A stretch of 57,923 nt of DNA from SMWD01 sp964629475 (GCA_964629475.1 CAZVQW010000019.1:1-57923), one strand, 5' to 3'; shown: positions 1 to 9,084, numbered from the stretch's first letter. A program made the numbers and translations. Notes: generated from the sequence alone by a model not told the origin.

Positions 1-21
1 ACCGTCTCTTAAACAATCAGG

Positions 22-366
22 CTATTTATTCCAACTTGGGCTGACGGGGTACACCTTTATGTAATTACGCTTGGTTATAGAAATAAAATTCTTAAGTATC
101 TTTGTTTTGGATTTTGCCCTCAGAATTGATTTCTTGTCAGCGAACAAGATCGGATGTCCGTTTTTGACTTCAATTTGTCGAGGATCTATCGGCGAATTAG
201 CTTGTGCTATCCCTGATGTGATGAAGATAGAAATCAATAAGATATGTACAAGATATTGGATACAATCAGATTTTCGTAATTTAGGAAAATATTTTCTCGT
301 GCTTTGCTTAATTGATTTTTGTACTTTTTCTAAAGGAAAAAATTTTCTTTCTGATGGTAATTTCAT
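22..366 (-). CDS. truncated secreted protein, possible remnant of a heparinase/alginate-lyase-like enzyme
   Basis: The 114-residue reading frame has a basic N-terminus, a hydrophobic stretch at about residues 40-56 (YLVHILLISIFITSGIAQA) that looks like a long signal peptide, and then a short mature part. The segment GHPILFADKKSILRAK resembles the HPRLxFxxxxxxxLRxK start of heparinase II/III and alginate lyase domains, but the frame stops after some 60 mature residues, so at best an N-terminal fragment remains. Codon use is AT-rich and there is no clear ribosome binding site. It lies 50 bases downstream of another minus-strand small frame. It could be a frameshifted polysaccharide lyase continuing beyond the window, or a chance frame; the lyase link is an inference from one short motif. 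Confidence 0.35.
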   Translation of the reverse strand: MKLPSERKFFPLEKVQKSIKQSTRKYFPKLRKSDCIQYLVHILLISIFITSGIAQANSPIDPRQIEVKNGHPILFADKKSILRAKSKTKILKNFISITKRNYIKVYPVSPSWNK

Positions 367-416
367 AACAAGAAGAGAGGAAGTACTTAAGCTATACAGT
401 TTGTAAATTAAAGAAT

Positions 417-644
417 TCAGCGAAAGGTATAGAGTGAGAAATATAGCTCAGTACATGAGAAAACAATTACAAATGAAGCTATTAGAATTGAAAGTAGATA
501 AATTGGTTTGTTTGTTGCATGAAAAGCCTGCCAGTTGTTTCCAAATCCATCGATTTCTGGATCAAAGCTGGCAGATGAAGCAGCGAGAAGAGAGAACAGA
601 ACAATTCCAACTATTAGCGCAATTATGGAAGAGTAGTTGTGCAA
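417..644 (-). CDS. small two-helix membrane protein, hypothetical
   Basis: This 75-residue frame shows two clear hydrophobic segments, about residues 6-26 (SIIALIVGIVLFSLLAASSA) and 48-66 (IYLLSILIASFVIVFSCTE), separated by a polar acidic loop (FDPEIDGFGNNW). That layout fits a small inner-membrane protein with both helices spanning the membrane. I do not recognise a family. It is on the same strand as, and 50 bases upstream of, the truncated secreted protein, so the two may have been one transcription unit. The base composition is much more AT-rich than the rest of the window. A chance frame in AT-rich DNA cannot be excluded because hydrophobic codons are common in such sequence. Confidence 0.4.
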   Translation of the reverse strand: MHNYSSIIALIVGIVLFSLLAASSASFDPEIDGFGNNWQAFHATNKPIYLLSILIASFVIVFSCTELYFSLYTFR

Positions 645-971
645 TTAATTTGCTCGCTTTATTTGTATTGCAAGGGAAGGTCTTATGAGCCTAGTGCGGT
701 ATAAAATCAGTTAGCTAAGTAATTTGCAAACTAATGTGAGAATTTAGCAGTTAACTTGTATGATCCATTGGGGTATAGGGAAATTAATCAGGTCTGGGGT
801 GTAGTATTGGTGCGCAGATATCGGGTTGATTAGCATGTCATTTTATTTGGGGTCATATTAAGCTTTCATGCTGATAAAGCTTCTATATGCGAAAAATATA
901 TGTAGGCGAGCCAATGAATTTTCCAATACAAATGGGTTAGCATGTCATGCTGCTAACGTGGAATTAGGGTC
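645..971. other. AT-rich intergenic stretch, no gene seen
   Basis: This stretch separates the minus-strand small membrane protein from the SGNH hydrolase on the plus strand, so it must contain divergent promoters. It is AT-rich and has no coding frame I would trust, no strong hairpin and no tRNA-like fold. A GGAATTAGGG sequence just before the ATG at 972 can serve as a ribosome binding site. Confidence 0.5.
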
Positions 972-2102
972 ATGGCCGATCATTCAGAAAATCTTCAAGG
1001 CAACTCTGCTTTACATAATTTCATGCTTTATGTCTGCATGATACTGATATCTATTGTTGCCGTTTTGGTTCTTGGCGAAATCGTAGTGCGTGCTATCGCG
1101 CCCCAATCGATCATACCGCGATTTGTGGAGAGTGCTCCGTACGGTATACGAAAGGTGCTTGGAAATGTCAATGCGCAGCACATTACTCCAGAATATCGTT
1201 ATACGTACACATCCAATTCCATGGGGTTCAGAGGGAGCAGTGAATATTCACTGAGGGCGGATAAGAATGTTTATCGTATCGTTATACAGGGTGATTCAGT
1301 CACTCTTGGTCATGGTGTTGGAGACAGAGAGACATATTCATACTTTCTTGAAGAGAAGTTTAGCCTCATAGGTTTGAAGGTTGAAGTATTGAACTTGGGT
1401 GTATCAGGTTTTGGTACTGCTGAAGAAATTATTCAGTATGAAAATGTAGCAATCAATTATTCTCCCGATCTTGTAATTCTTGGTTACTTTCAGAATGATG
1501 ATATGAATAATCATGTTTCACAGTTATACGGGTTATCTGATGGGGAGTTGATTCGGATATCTTCATCATTCCAACCTGGTCTTTATATGCGAGATAGAAT
1601 CTACAAGATACCCTTCTATTCCTTTCTCTCGCAAAAATCACATTTATTCACATTTATAAGAACGCAGGCAAGCGCATTAATAATAAATAGTCTTAAGGAG
1701 CAGAATTTTTCGGGTATCGAGAGAAAGACTAACGAAGGTGCGACTGAGCAGGCCAGTGAGTTAACCCGTCGTTTGCTGCAGAAATATGCGCATACCGTTA
1801 CTTCATCAGGATCAGATTTGATTATTCTGGATATAACAGACAAAAATATGAGAACAGATTTTCCAGTTGATGTTGATTTCGGAAATCGCGTAAAGACCAT
1901 TGCAACAAAGCCAACATTTTCTGAGAATCAGAATGAAACAGAACGTCTTTTCTATGAAGTGGATGCACATCCGACGGTGGCAGGGCATCAGCTAATCGCG
2001 CAAGTACTTTATGAATATATTTTAGCTGAGGCTTTTCCGGATGATATGGGAAATGCAGAGAGCAGTATTTTTTCTAGTGCAGATGAAGCGCCAGCTTTGT
2101 AG
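972..2102 (+). CDS. membrane-anchored SGNH/GDSL hydrolase
   Basis: A 376-residue protein with one N-terminal transmembrane helix (about residues 17-42, MLYVCMILISIVAVLVLGEIV) and a periplasmic SGNH hydrolase domain. Block I is visible as IQGDSVTLGHGV, giving the nucleophilic Ser; the Asn block is in ILGYFQNDD; the catalytic Asp and His of block V are in VDAHPTVAGHQ. Enzymes of this build remove or transfer acetyl or acyl groups on polysaccharides. The neighbours (GDP-fucose genes, exosortase, WecA-like transferase, carbamoyltransferase) make polysaccharide O-acyl editing the likely role. Base composition is lower in GC than that of downstream genes. Family assignment is firm; substrate is unknown. 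Confidence 0.85.
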   Translation: MADHSENLQGNSALHNFMLYVCMILISIVAVLVLGEIVVRAIAPQSIIPRFVESAPYGIRKVLGNVNAQHITPEYRYTYTSNSMGFRGSSEYSLRADKNVYRIVIQGDSVTLGHGVGDRETYSYFLEEKFSLIGLKVEVLNLGVSGFGTAEEIIQYENVAINYSPDLVILGYFQNDDMNNHVSQLYGLSDGELIRISSSFQPGLYMRDRIYKIPFYSFLSQKSHLFTFIRTQASALIINSLKEQNFSGIERKTNEGATEQASELTRRLLQKYAHTVTSSGSDLIILDITDKNMRTDFPVDVDFGNRVKTIATKPTFSENQNETERLFYEVDAHPTVAGHQLIAQVLYEYILAEAFPDDMGNAESSIFSSADEAPAL

Positions 2103-2231
2103 CTGATGTCTTGAGTGTCGATAGAGCAAGGTCTCGGTGTGTAGCAGATCCTATCATTATCTACGTTTTTATCTTCGCGTCCTCGACTAATTTGGTTGGC
2201 AAGTAAGTTTACAATAGTGTTCATTGTTACT

Positions 2232-3218
2232 TCAGGCGGTATTTGCTTTGAACCACTCGTAGGTTTGCGCTATTCCATCGTGTAGGTTGACGCGAGCCTT
2301 CCAGCCAAGGTCAGAAAGTCGGTTTACATTGAGTAGTTTGCGGGGAGCTCCGTCAGGATAATTTAAATTTAATCTCAGCCTTCCATTAAAGCCAACGATA
2401 TCTTTTATTATTTCTGCAAGTTCCTTGATAGTCACATCGGTACCGGTGCCTACATTTAAGTGTGACACCATCGCTTCCGTATGCTGTAAATACTCATCCT
2501 GTGGTATGGTGAGTGTGAACAAACTTGCATCTGCCAAATCATCGACGTGGAGAAACTCGCGGCGTGGCGTGCCCGAGCCCCAGACCTCGACACTGGCAGC
2601 ATCATTCTTCTTTGCTTCGTGGAATTTACTGATAAGAGCAGGCAGCACGTGACTTGTCTCAAGATCGAAGTTGTCATTCGCGCCATACAGATTGGTCGGC
2701 ATGATGCTTCGATAGTCGGTACCGTATTGCCGATTGTAGGACTCACATAATTTGATGCCCGTAATTTTCGCAATGGCATAAGGTTCGTTGGTCGGCTCCA
2801 GTGTTCCTGTCAGCAGACTTGATTCAGCCATCGGCTGTTCTGCGAGCCGTGGGTAAATGCATGAACTGCCCAGGAACAGAAGGCGGGTTACATTACAGCG
2901 ATGTGCTGCATCGATGGTATTGGCCGCAATCATCGTATTTTCATAGATGAACTGCGCCGGGTATGTCTTGTTAGCGAGAATACCGCCGACCCGGGCGGCC
3001 GCCAGGATCACGTAGTCCGGCTTTTCGGTCGCCATGAACTCATCGACGTCCGCCTGCTTGGTCAGGTCCAGTTCTCTGCAGGTCCTGAGAAGCAGGTTTT
3101 TGCAACCGGCATCCTCCAGGCGTCGAACGATGGCCGAACCGACCATACCCCGGTGCCCCGCGACGAATATCTTCCCTGCCCGCAGTTTTTCAAGCTCAAC
3201 GGGATCGGGGTTATTCAT
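2232..3218 (-). CDS. fcl: GDP-L-fucose synthase
   Basis: The 328-residue protein is an extended short-chain dehydrogenase that epimerises and reduces GDP-4-keto-6-deoxy-mannose to GDP-L-fucose using NADPH. The nucleotide-binding glycine motif is near residues 18-27 (VAGHRGMVGSA). Family-typical segments are LLFLGSSCIYP with the catalytic Ser, YAIAKITGIKLCESYNRQYG with the Tyr-x3-Lys pair, and PTNLYGANDNFDLETSHVLPALI. The length matches the family (about 310-330). It overlaps the gmd stop by 8 bases and lies directly downstream of it, so both are translated from one message and catalyse successive steps from GDP-mannose. The product would feed fucose into the polysaccharide made by this region. 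Confidence 0.97.
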   Translation of the reverse strand: MNNPDPVELEKLRAGKIFVAGHRGMVGSAIVRRLEDAGCKNLLLRTCRELDLTKQADVDEFMATEKPDYVILAAARVGGILANKTYPAQFIYENTMIAANTIDAAHRCNVTRLLFLGSSCIYPRLAEQPMAESSLLTGTLEPTNEPYAIAKITGIKLCESYNRQYGTDYRSIMPTNLYGANDNFDLETSHVLPALISKFHEAKKNDAASVEVWGSGTPRREFLHVDDLADASLFTLTIPQDEYLQHTEAMVSHLNVGTGTDVTIKELAEIIKDIVGFNGRLRLNLNYPDGAPRKLLNVNRLSDLGWKARVNLHDGIAQTYEWFKANTA

Positions 3219-4323
3219 GGTGATTAAAGACCTGGAAGCCCTTTCTGGAAACGAGCGCGTCGCGCCGGGCAGTCTCGAGGTCGCTTTCGACCATTCCCTT
3301 CACCAGTTCATCGAAACTGATTTTTGGTTGCCAGCCAAGTTGGCTTTTTGCCTTGGTTGGGTCACCTAGAAGCGTTTCTACTTCCGTTGGTCGGAAGTAT
3401 CGTGAATCTACCCGCACGATCACATCGCCGATATCGGGGCCTTCGCCGTCAGCATTTTCGACGACGCGACCGATCTCATCCGTGGCCGAGCCCTCCCATT
3501 CGATGCGAATACCCAGCGCTGCCGCAGCGCGTTCGACGAATTCACGAACGGAATATTGTTCACCCGTCGCGATCACATAGTCATCAGGATCGTCCTGTTG
3601 CAGGACCAGCCATTGCGCCTCGACATAGTCTTTGGCGTGGCCCCAGTCGCGCTTGGCATCCATGTTGCCGAGATACGTGCAATCCTGTAGCCCGGTCTTG
3701 ATCCGTGCAAGCGCTCGGGTGATCTTGCGCGTCACGAATGTTTCACCGCGATTGGGTGATTCATGGTTAAACAGTATTCCGTTACAACCATAGATGCCAT
3801 AGGCCTCACGATAGTTCACGGTAATCCAGTAGGCATACAGTTTTGCCGCAGCGTATGGAGATCGCGGGTAAAAGGGTGTCGTTTCCTTCTGCGGAATTTC
3901 CTGCACGAGGCCGTACAGCTCAGATGTCGAGGCCTGATAGAAGCGTGTCTTGTCGACCAGATCCAATATGCGTATGGCCTCGAGTACGCGCAGTGGGCCG
4001 ATTGCATCTGCATTGGCCGTGTACTCGGGTGTTTCAAATGACACGGCGACGTGGCTTTGCGCAGCCAGGTTGTAAATCTCGTCGGGTTGAACTTCCTGGA
4101 CAATTCGGATCAGGTTAGTCGCATCGATCATGTCGCCGTAGTGCAGCACAAATTGCTGGTCAGCATCATGCGGGTCCCGATACAGGTGATCGATACGGTC
4201 GGTATTGAATGACGAAGCTCGTCGCTTGATGCCGTGAACTTCGTAGCCTTTTTCCAGCAGGAACTCCGCCAGATAGGCGCCATCCTGGCCCGTAACGCCG
4301 GTGATAAGTGCTCGTTTCCCCAT
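3211..4323 (-). CDS. gmd: GDP-mannose 4,6-dehydratase
   Basis: The 370-residue enzyme converts GDP-mannose to GDP-4-keto-6-deoxymannose, the first committed step to GDP-fucose or GDP-rhamnose. It starts MGKRALITGVTGQDGAYLAE with the NAD(P)-binding GxTGxxG motif; the catalytic Thr lies in YQASTSELYG and the Tyr-x3-Lys pair in SPYAAAKLYAYW. I chose the ATG at 4323 because a GAGGAA ribosome binding site precedes it and known family members begin at this motif; the frame stays open for 84 more codons upstream but that stretch does not look like protein. It forms an operon with fcl, which overlaps its last 8 bases. Confidence 0.97.
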   Translation of the reverse strand: MGKRALITGVTGQDGAYLAEFLLEKGYEVHGIKRRASSFNTDRIDHLYRDPHDADQQFVLHYGDMIDATNLIRIVQEVQPDEIYNLAAQSHVAVSFETPEYTANADAIGPLRVLEAIRILDLVDKTRFYQASTSELYGLVQEIPQKETTPFYPRSPYAAAKLYAYWITVNYREAYGIYGCNGILFNHESPNRGETFVTRKITRALARIKTGLQDCTYLGNMDAKRDWGHAKDYVEAQWLVLQQDDPDDYVIATGEQYSVREFVERAAAALGIRIEWEGSATDEIGRVVENADGEGPDIGDVIVRVDSRYFRPTEVETLLGDPTKAKSQLGWQPKISFDELVKGMVESDLETARRDALVSRKGFQVFNHHE

Positions 4324-4715
4324 TCGAAATTCCTCGTTGCTGAATATTGCAGCCTGTTTCCGTTTTCGTGTTTCGGCTATCCTTCGCGGAGCGATCCGCA
4401 AGTTCCAGCGCCCGGAGAATAGAGCAGGCGGCAAAACTATTCCACTGATTCTGCAGCAAAAAAAGAAGATTTTATGGAACTGGCTGGAGCCTGAAATGTG
4501 TAAAGAGGTCACAGTACAGCCAGGCCGTTTCAGGTAGACTCCATCCGGTATTGTGCGATATTGCAACAATAACATTATGTGAACTTCGTATATGACCTGT
4601 CAGGGGGCGCCCAGCAGGCTTGTCTTGCTTGTTTTGGGCATTGATTAGCAAATATAAAATTTGGTGAGTAATATGCTGTCACACGTGTCCCTGGATTAAT
4701 TTAATAAAGAAACAG
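4324..4715. other. divergent promoter region between gmd and the exosortase gene
   Basis: This 392-base interval separates two divergent genes, so it should hold promoters for both. The part nearest the exosortase gene is AT-rich. I looked for the TGGC-N-TTGC type sigma-54 sites that often drive exosortase and PEP-CTERM genes and did not find a convincing one. No RNA gene, hairpin with a T-run, or small coding frame stands out. Confidence 0.45.
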
Positions 4716-6329
4716 ATGACTAAAAAAAATACTTCATATCCATTGATGCCGGTATTAATTGCCGGGGTCATTATGGTTTTCCTCGGCATAATCTTCTCCG
4801 ATGGTTTCGTCTGGATGTTCGAGATGTGGGAGAAGGAGGAATATAACCATGGTTATTTAATTCCTGTCGTTGCGTTCTACCTGCTCTGGTTACGCGCTGA
4901 TCGTCTGGAGAAAATGGACCTGTCCGGTTCGTGGGTTGCTCTGGTATTTGTGGCTGCTTCTCTCGGTGCTTTTGTCCTGGGTGAGCTCAGTTCTATCTAT
5001 CAGATTATTCAGTATGGTTTTTTGCTGGCTTTATTTGGGATTATTTTATCAGCGATTGGATGGTCAGGATTTCGAGTTGTCTGGGTACCGTTTGTGTACC
5101 TGTTGTTCATGATTCCTTTGCCTGTGTTCGTGTATCAAGGTTTGTCCAGTGAGCTGCAGTTAATTTCTTCCCAGATAGGCGTTACCGTAATACGTTTTTT
5201 TGGTATCAGTGTTTTTCTTGAAGGTAACGTGATCGATCTTGGTGTATACCAGTTGCAGGTCGCGGAGGCCTGCAATGGATTGCGCTATCTGTTTCCGTTG
5301 ATGAGTTTTGGATTCTTGTGTGCCGCAATCTACCAGGGAGCCTGGTGGCACAGGGCAATCATATTTTTGTCGACAATTCCCGTAACCATCCTGATGAATA
5401 GTTTTCGCATCGGCGTCATCGGTGTCCTTGTCGAAAATTTTGGCATTGAACAGGCTGAAGGCTTTCTCCATTATTTCGAGGGCTGGATTGTCTTCATGGC
5501 CTGTGTCGGAATTCTATTTCTCGAAATGTGGATTCTGGCAAAATTCAGTAAACGGCCGTTGATGGAAGTATTCGGGTTGGATATTCCTCCGGCAGAAACG
5601 ATAAAAATGTTGTTACCGCGGGGGGGCAATGCGCAATTGGTCGCGTCAGCAGTCATTCTCGGGATCGGTGTTGTCATGGCCGTGTCAATCCAGTCTCGTG
5701 AAGTTCTGATTCCCGAGAGAGCGTCATTCAACACCTTTCCGCTGGTCATCGATTCGTGGACGGGGCGCGATAGCGTTATCGATGATCAGGCTGTCCTTGA
5801 TTCATTGGCGGCTGATGATTATCTGCTTGCTGAGTACTGGAACCGTGATTTCGGCGGTGCCGTCGGTCTCTGGGTTGCTTACTACGAAGAACAGCGCAAA
5901 GGCCGTGCCGTACATTCTCCTCGAGCATGCCTGCCCGGTGGTGGCTGGCAACTTGAAACCTTCGAAGAATACACGCTGGAAGATATGGGTCCCGCCGGTG
6001 AGCCCTATGTCATTAATCGATCTGTTATTGCCAAGGGTGAGATGCGTCAGCTGGTTTATTTCTGGTTCGTCGAACGCGGCAGAATTCAGACGAATGAGTA
6101 TGCTGTCAAGTGGTACATTTTCTGGGATGCGCTGACGCGCAATAGAACCGAAGGTGCGCTGGTTCGCGTCACAACCTTCGTTCCTGACATGAGTCAGATG
6201 GAGACAGCCGACCTGCGCCTTGAATCATTCGTTCGCTCGCTCAATCCAAGGTTGGCCTATCACCTACCGCAGGAGAGTGCGACATTCGAGCAGCCCAAGG
6301 TCGGGTTGATAGATGACGTAAATCCCTGA
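4716..6329 (+). CDS. xrtD: exosortase with C-terminal EpsI domain (XrtD/VPLPA-CTERM type)
   Basis: The 537-residue polytopic membrane protein joins an exosortase domain (about 1-285) to an EpsI/DUF3485 domain (about 310-515). The catalytic triad of exosortases is visible: Cys186 in VAEACNGLRYLFPL, Arg231 in MNSFRIGVIG and His252 in FLHYFEGWIVF. The EpsI part carries HSPRACLPGGGW at 400-411. Exosortases cleave and attach proteins bearing a C-terminal PEP-CTERM-like tripartite signal, coupled to exopolysaccharide production. The fusion and length of 520-540 residues are characteristic of the VPLPA-CTERM-specific subfamily XrtD as I recall it; calling the exact subfamily is an inference. No protein in this window ends in a recognisable VPLPA-CTERM signal, so its clients are encoded elsewhere. 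Confidence 0.9.
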   Translation: MTKKNTSYPLMPVLIAGVIMVFLGIIFSDGFVWMFEMWEKEEYNHGYLIPVVAFYLLWLRADRLEKMDLSGSWVALVFVAASLGAFVLGELSSIYQIIQYGFLLALFGIILSAIGWSGFRVVWVPFVYLLFMIPLPVFVYQGLSSELQLISSQIGVTVIRFFGISVFLEGNVIDLGVYQLQVAEACNGLRYLFPLMSFGFLCAAIYQGAWWHRAIIFLSTIPVTILMNSFRIGVIGVLVENFGIEQAEGFLHYFEGWIVFMACVGILFLEMWILAKFSKRPLMEVFGLDIPPAETIKMLLPRGGNAQLVASAVILGIGVVMAVSIQSREVLIPERASFNTFPLVIDSWTGRDSVIDDQAVLDSLAADDYLLAEYWNRDFGGAVGLWVAYYEEQRKGRAVHSPRACLPGGGWQLETFEEYTLEDMGPAGEPYVINRSVIAKGEMRQLVYFWFVERGRIQTNEYAVKWYIFWDALTRNRTEGALVRVTTFVPDMSQMETADLRLESFVRSLNPRLAYHLPQESATFEQPKVGLIDDVNP

Positions 6330-6711
6330 TAAAGCTCCTCTGGAGTCATTTAGTCGGGTAAAGAGAAAATAGGCAGAGATTCTGGAAACGCATTAATTCC
6401 TCTTTCGAGAATGTCGCTTCGTAATTTTATTTAAGAGTCGGTATATGAATATTGTTATGTAAACTGTATCTATCTTTACAGAAAATATTGCAGCGGTGGA
6501 TGCCTGAGATTTCATTGCGTAGAATCAGAACAAAAGAACATACATTTTTTACACCGCCACTAGTGTTCCTCATTCCGGAATTCCATGATAGTGAGCCCAG
6601 AGTTTCGGAAATTATTGATATGCGACAAAGCGATCATGGTGTTTTCCATAGGCTGCCACTCTGACACCAGGCCTGACAGCATGATGATCAAGGCAAAGTA
6701 ACGTTAAAGTT
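6330..6711. other. intergenic stretch between exosortase and WecA-like gene
   Basis: A 382-base AT-rich gap on a same-strand boundary. A 70-codon frame at 6452-6664 exists but has no recognisable features and no good ribosome binding site, so I leave it out. The gap probably contains a promoter for the downstream transferase gene; I see no terminator with a T-run. Confidence 0.4.
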
Positions 6712-8001
6712 GTGAACATTTCTCTGAAATCGATTATCGGTCCATTTGTTGCCTTTATGGGTGCCGTGCTTCTGATAATGTTGTTGAGGCCGATCGCAAA
6801 TGCGGCGGGTCTTGTCGATGTTCCAAACGTGAGGAGTAGCCACAGCAAGCCAACTCCATTGGTTGGTGGGTTGGCGATTTATATTGCGGTAGCCAGCGCT
6901 TACTCAATTCCTGCAGCTATGTCCCTGTTTCCGGTTAACCGTGAAGTTGCCAGCTTTTTCGTGGCCGGTCTTGTTGTCGCCAGCGTTGGCGTGATTGATG
7001 ATTATCGGCCAATGCCGTCATCGTTTCGGTTTCTCGCCCAGATAATTGCCAGCCTGATCATGATTTTCGGGGCCGGTATCGTATTGACAGATCTCGGCGG
7101 TATGATGCCATCCGGTGAAATTATCTATTTGGGCTGGATGTCCGTCCCATTTACTGTTTTCGCAACGCTCGGCGTTATCAACGCCCTGAATATGTGCGAT
7201 GGTCTAGATGGGCTGAGCGGTACGATGGCATTGATATCGTTGTCCGGTTTATTGTTGGCTGCGGTATTTGGTGACGAGACGATTGCCGCCTATGTATTGA
7301 TGTTGCTGGCGGCAGCCATCATCGGTTTTCTGATTTTTAATCTACGCGTACCCGGCAGAAAACAGGCGGCTGTTTTTATGGGCGATGCCGGCAGTATGTT
7401 TCTGGGGCTTGCATTGACATGGTTTGCTATCAGCTTGTCGCAGGGTGCTGATCGGGTTATTACACCCGCGTCGGCGTTGTGGTTTTTGATGTTGCCAATT
7501 TTCGATACCGTGGTGATGATCATACGGCGGGTTCGACACCGCCGCTCGCCATTTTCTCCCGATAAGGAGCATATCCACCATGTGTTCCTGCTGGCAGGAT
7601 TTTCGGTCAATGAAACAGTGATAATTATGGCCGCGGCGGCGATGATCGGTGTCGGTATCGGGTTGCTGAGTCTTAATATGCATGCGCCTGAATTTTCGGT
7701 TGCAGGGTTGTTCCTGATCGCCGGCTTGCTGTACATGTGGATGATGATGCGCTCGTGGAAGCTGCTGCGCTTTATCGAGCGGTCGATCTGCAGGCGTCAG
7801 GGTGATCGACGGTCGGGCAAGGATCGACGTCAGATTCAGGATGCGACGTATACCGGCGAAGAAAGACGGTCGGGCATGGATCGTCGGCTTGATGATCGAA
7901 GAGCGGCTGTGGATGGTATGGCTCCGACGGAGGTTGATGTACCGCTTCAGCGAGAAGGTGCTGCTCCTGTGAAATGCTCCCATGACACGCCGGGTAGTTA
8001 G
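6712..8001 (+). CDS. WecA/MraY-family undecaprenyl-phosphate glycosyl-1-phosphate transferase
   Basis: The 429-residue polytopic protein belongs to the family that moves a sugar-1-phosphate (usually GlcNAc-1-P) from a UDP-sugar to undecaprenyl phosphate, starting O-antigen or exopolysaccharide repeat units at the inner membrane. Hallmarks are the Mg-binding aspartates in VGVIDDYRP (Asp96-Asp97), NALNMCDGLDGLSG (160-170), VFMGDAGSMFLG, and the HIHH motif in DKEHIHHVFLLAG. About eleven hydrophobic helices are visible. The start is a GTG. The C-terminal ~70 residues form an unusual hydrophilic tail with repeated RRSGxDRR elements. It overlaps the convergent hydrolase gene by 4 bases. It likely initiates the glycan processed by the neighbouring genes. 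Confidence 0.9.
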   Translation: MNISLKSIIGPFVAFMGAVLLIMLLRPIANAAGLVDVPNVRSSHSKPTPLVGGLAIYIAVASAYSIPAAMSLFPVNREVASFFVAGLVVASVGVIDDYRPMPSSFRFLAQIIASLIMIFGAGIVLTDLGGMMPSGEIIYLGWMSVPFTVFATLGVINALNMCDGLDGLSGTMALISLSGLLLAAVFGDETIAAYVLMLLAAAIIGFLIFNLRVPGRKQAAVFMGDAGSMFLGLALTWFAISLSQGADRVITPASALWFLMLPIFDTVVMIIRRVRHRRSPFSPDKEHIHHVFLLAGFSVNETVIIMAAAAMIGVGIGLLSLNMHAPEFSVAGLFLIAGLLYMWMMMRSWKLLRFIERSICRRQGDRRSGKDRRQIQDATYTGEERRSGMDRRLDDRRAAVDGMAPTEVDVPLQREGAAPVKCSHDTPGS

Positions 8002-9029
8002 ATTGGTCGGCAGGCTGAAGCGGAGGGTGTTGGTTGTTCATCGTTTGGTTCTGACGCCAAGAACTTCCCTTCAACAATAAATCCGACCGCACCGAGCAAT
8101 AACCCGTCGAGCCAATGCATATGGCGCTCCCTGTTCTCATATGGGGACAACATTTCATGCGGCACATCTTCAGGCAGGGAACAGAGTGAGATGGGACCGT
8201 GCTTGCGTTGTTGCTCGACGAGTTTTTCAATTCTCGGATTGCTGACGAATTTTTCGTCGCCGGCGATAATAATCTGGATCGGCAGCGTCGGCGGGTGCTC
8301 TTCGTAAAATGTATCGTTGATATCTTCGATCTCCAGCAACGCAATGACGTCTTTGAGCCGGTAGTCGCAGAATCCGGCGCGGCCAGTGGCGTACCATTTT
8401 TCGCATAGATTTCGTGTGCCCATCGGTTTGACGACCATGTTGCGTAGTCCGGGAGCTTTACCGAGTGTTGCGATGAGCCCCTCGACGAATGCGCCGCCGC
8501 GTATTGCGAGCATCGGACTCAGCAACAGTTGCCGGTCATACAGGTTCGGTGCGTTCAGGCTCGCGTTCAGAGCGATTGCGCCGCCTAGTGAGAAGCCGAC
8601 GACGATTTTCTCACCCGGGCTCCGGGCCATGATGTCGTTCATGCGGACGGCGAACTCGGCATAACCATTTTGCCCATCGTTTGACTTGGGCAGGCGGGAC
8701 AGGACATCGTCGCCATTCGAGTCCAGTTTCATGCCATGGCCCGGATGCAATGGCAGCAGCACGTCATACCCATGCGCGGCGACTTGTGCGGCGAGGGTGA
8801 AATACTGCTGCGGGCAGCCGCTGAAACCGTGAAACATGATGACAGCACCGTGTCGTTTAACGGTTGTGGCGGCCGGAATAAGTCGTGGTACGCAATCATG
8901 TTGTAGCTCGTTGCTGTTGATTGCATTGGCGTAGGTTTCCCATGCTGTGTGAAATGCCGCCAGATCTTCAGCCTCTGCCGGAGGTGGTGAACGTAACCAG
9001 ACGGGGCTGGAGCAGGCGGTAAATAACAA
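7998..9029 (-). CDS. alpha/beta-hydrolase lipoprotein
   Basis: An alpha/beta-hydrolase of about 343 residues with an oxyanion motif MFHGFSGCPQQ (residues 66-76), a nucleophile elbow GFSLGG (Ser147 when counted from the TTG at 9029), and a likely catalytic His in DVPHEM near the C-terminus. It resembles monoacylglycerol-lipase or esterase-type enzymes; the substrate is unknown. The TTG start at 9029 leaves only MLFTAC before the mature part, yet the open frame upstream encodes RRAISGVLVAAAL, which together with LFTAC forms a textbook lipoprotein signal with Cys as the lipidated residue. No ATG, GTG or TTG occurs in that upstream part, so the true start is probably a rare codon (for example CTG at 9116) or the sequence has an error. 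The protein should be membrane-anchored and periplasm- or surface-facing. Confidence 0.8.
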   Translation of the reverse strand: MLFTACSSPVWLRSPPPAEAEDLAAFHTAWETYANAINSNELQHDCVPRLIPAATTVKRHGAVIMFHGFSGCPQQYFTLAAQVAAHGYDVLLPLHPGHGMKLDSNGDDVLSRLPKSNDGQNGYAEFAVRMNDIMARSPGEKIVVGFSLGGAIALNASLNAPNLYDRQLLLSPMLAIRGGAFVEGLIATLGKAPGLRNMVVKPMGTRNLCEKWYATGRAGFCDYRLKDVIALLEIEDINDTFYEEHPPTLPIQIIIAGDEKFVSNPRIEKLVEQQRKHGPISLCSLPEDVPHEMLSPYENRERHMHWLDGLLLGAVGFIVEGKFLASEPNDEQPTPSASACRPI

Positions 9030-9084
9030 TGCGGCTGCGACTAGTACGCCGCTGATTGCTCGTCGGTGATGGGGGTCACTGCTG

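Noticed and set aside
6452..6664. 70-codon plus-strand frame between exosortase and WecA-like genes
   Set aside because: No signal, domain or ribosome site, and composition is that of intergenic DNA.
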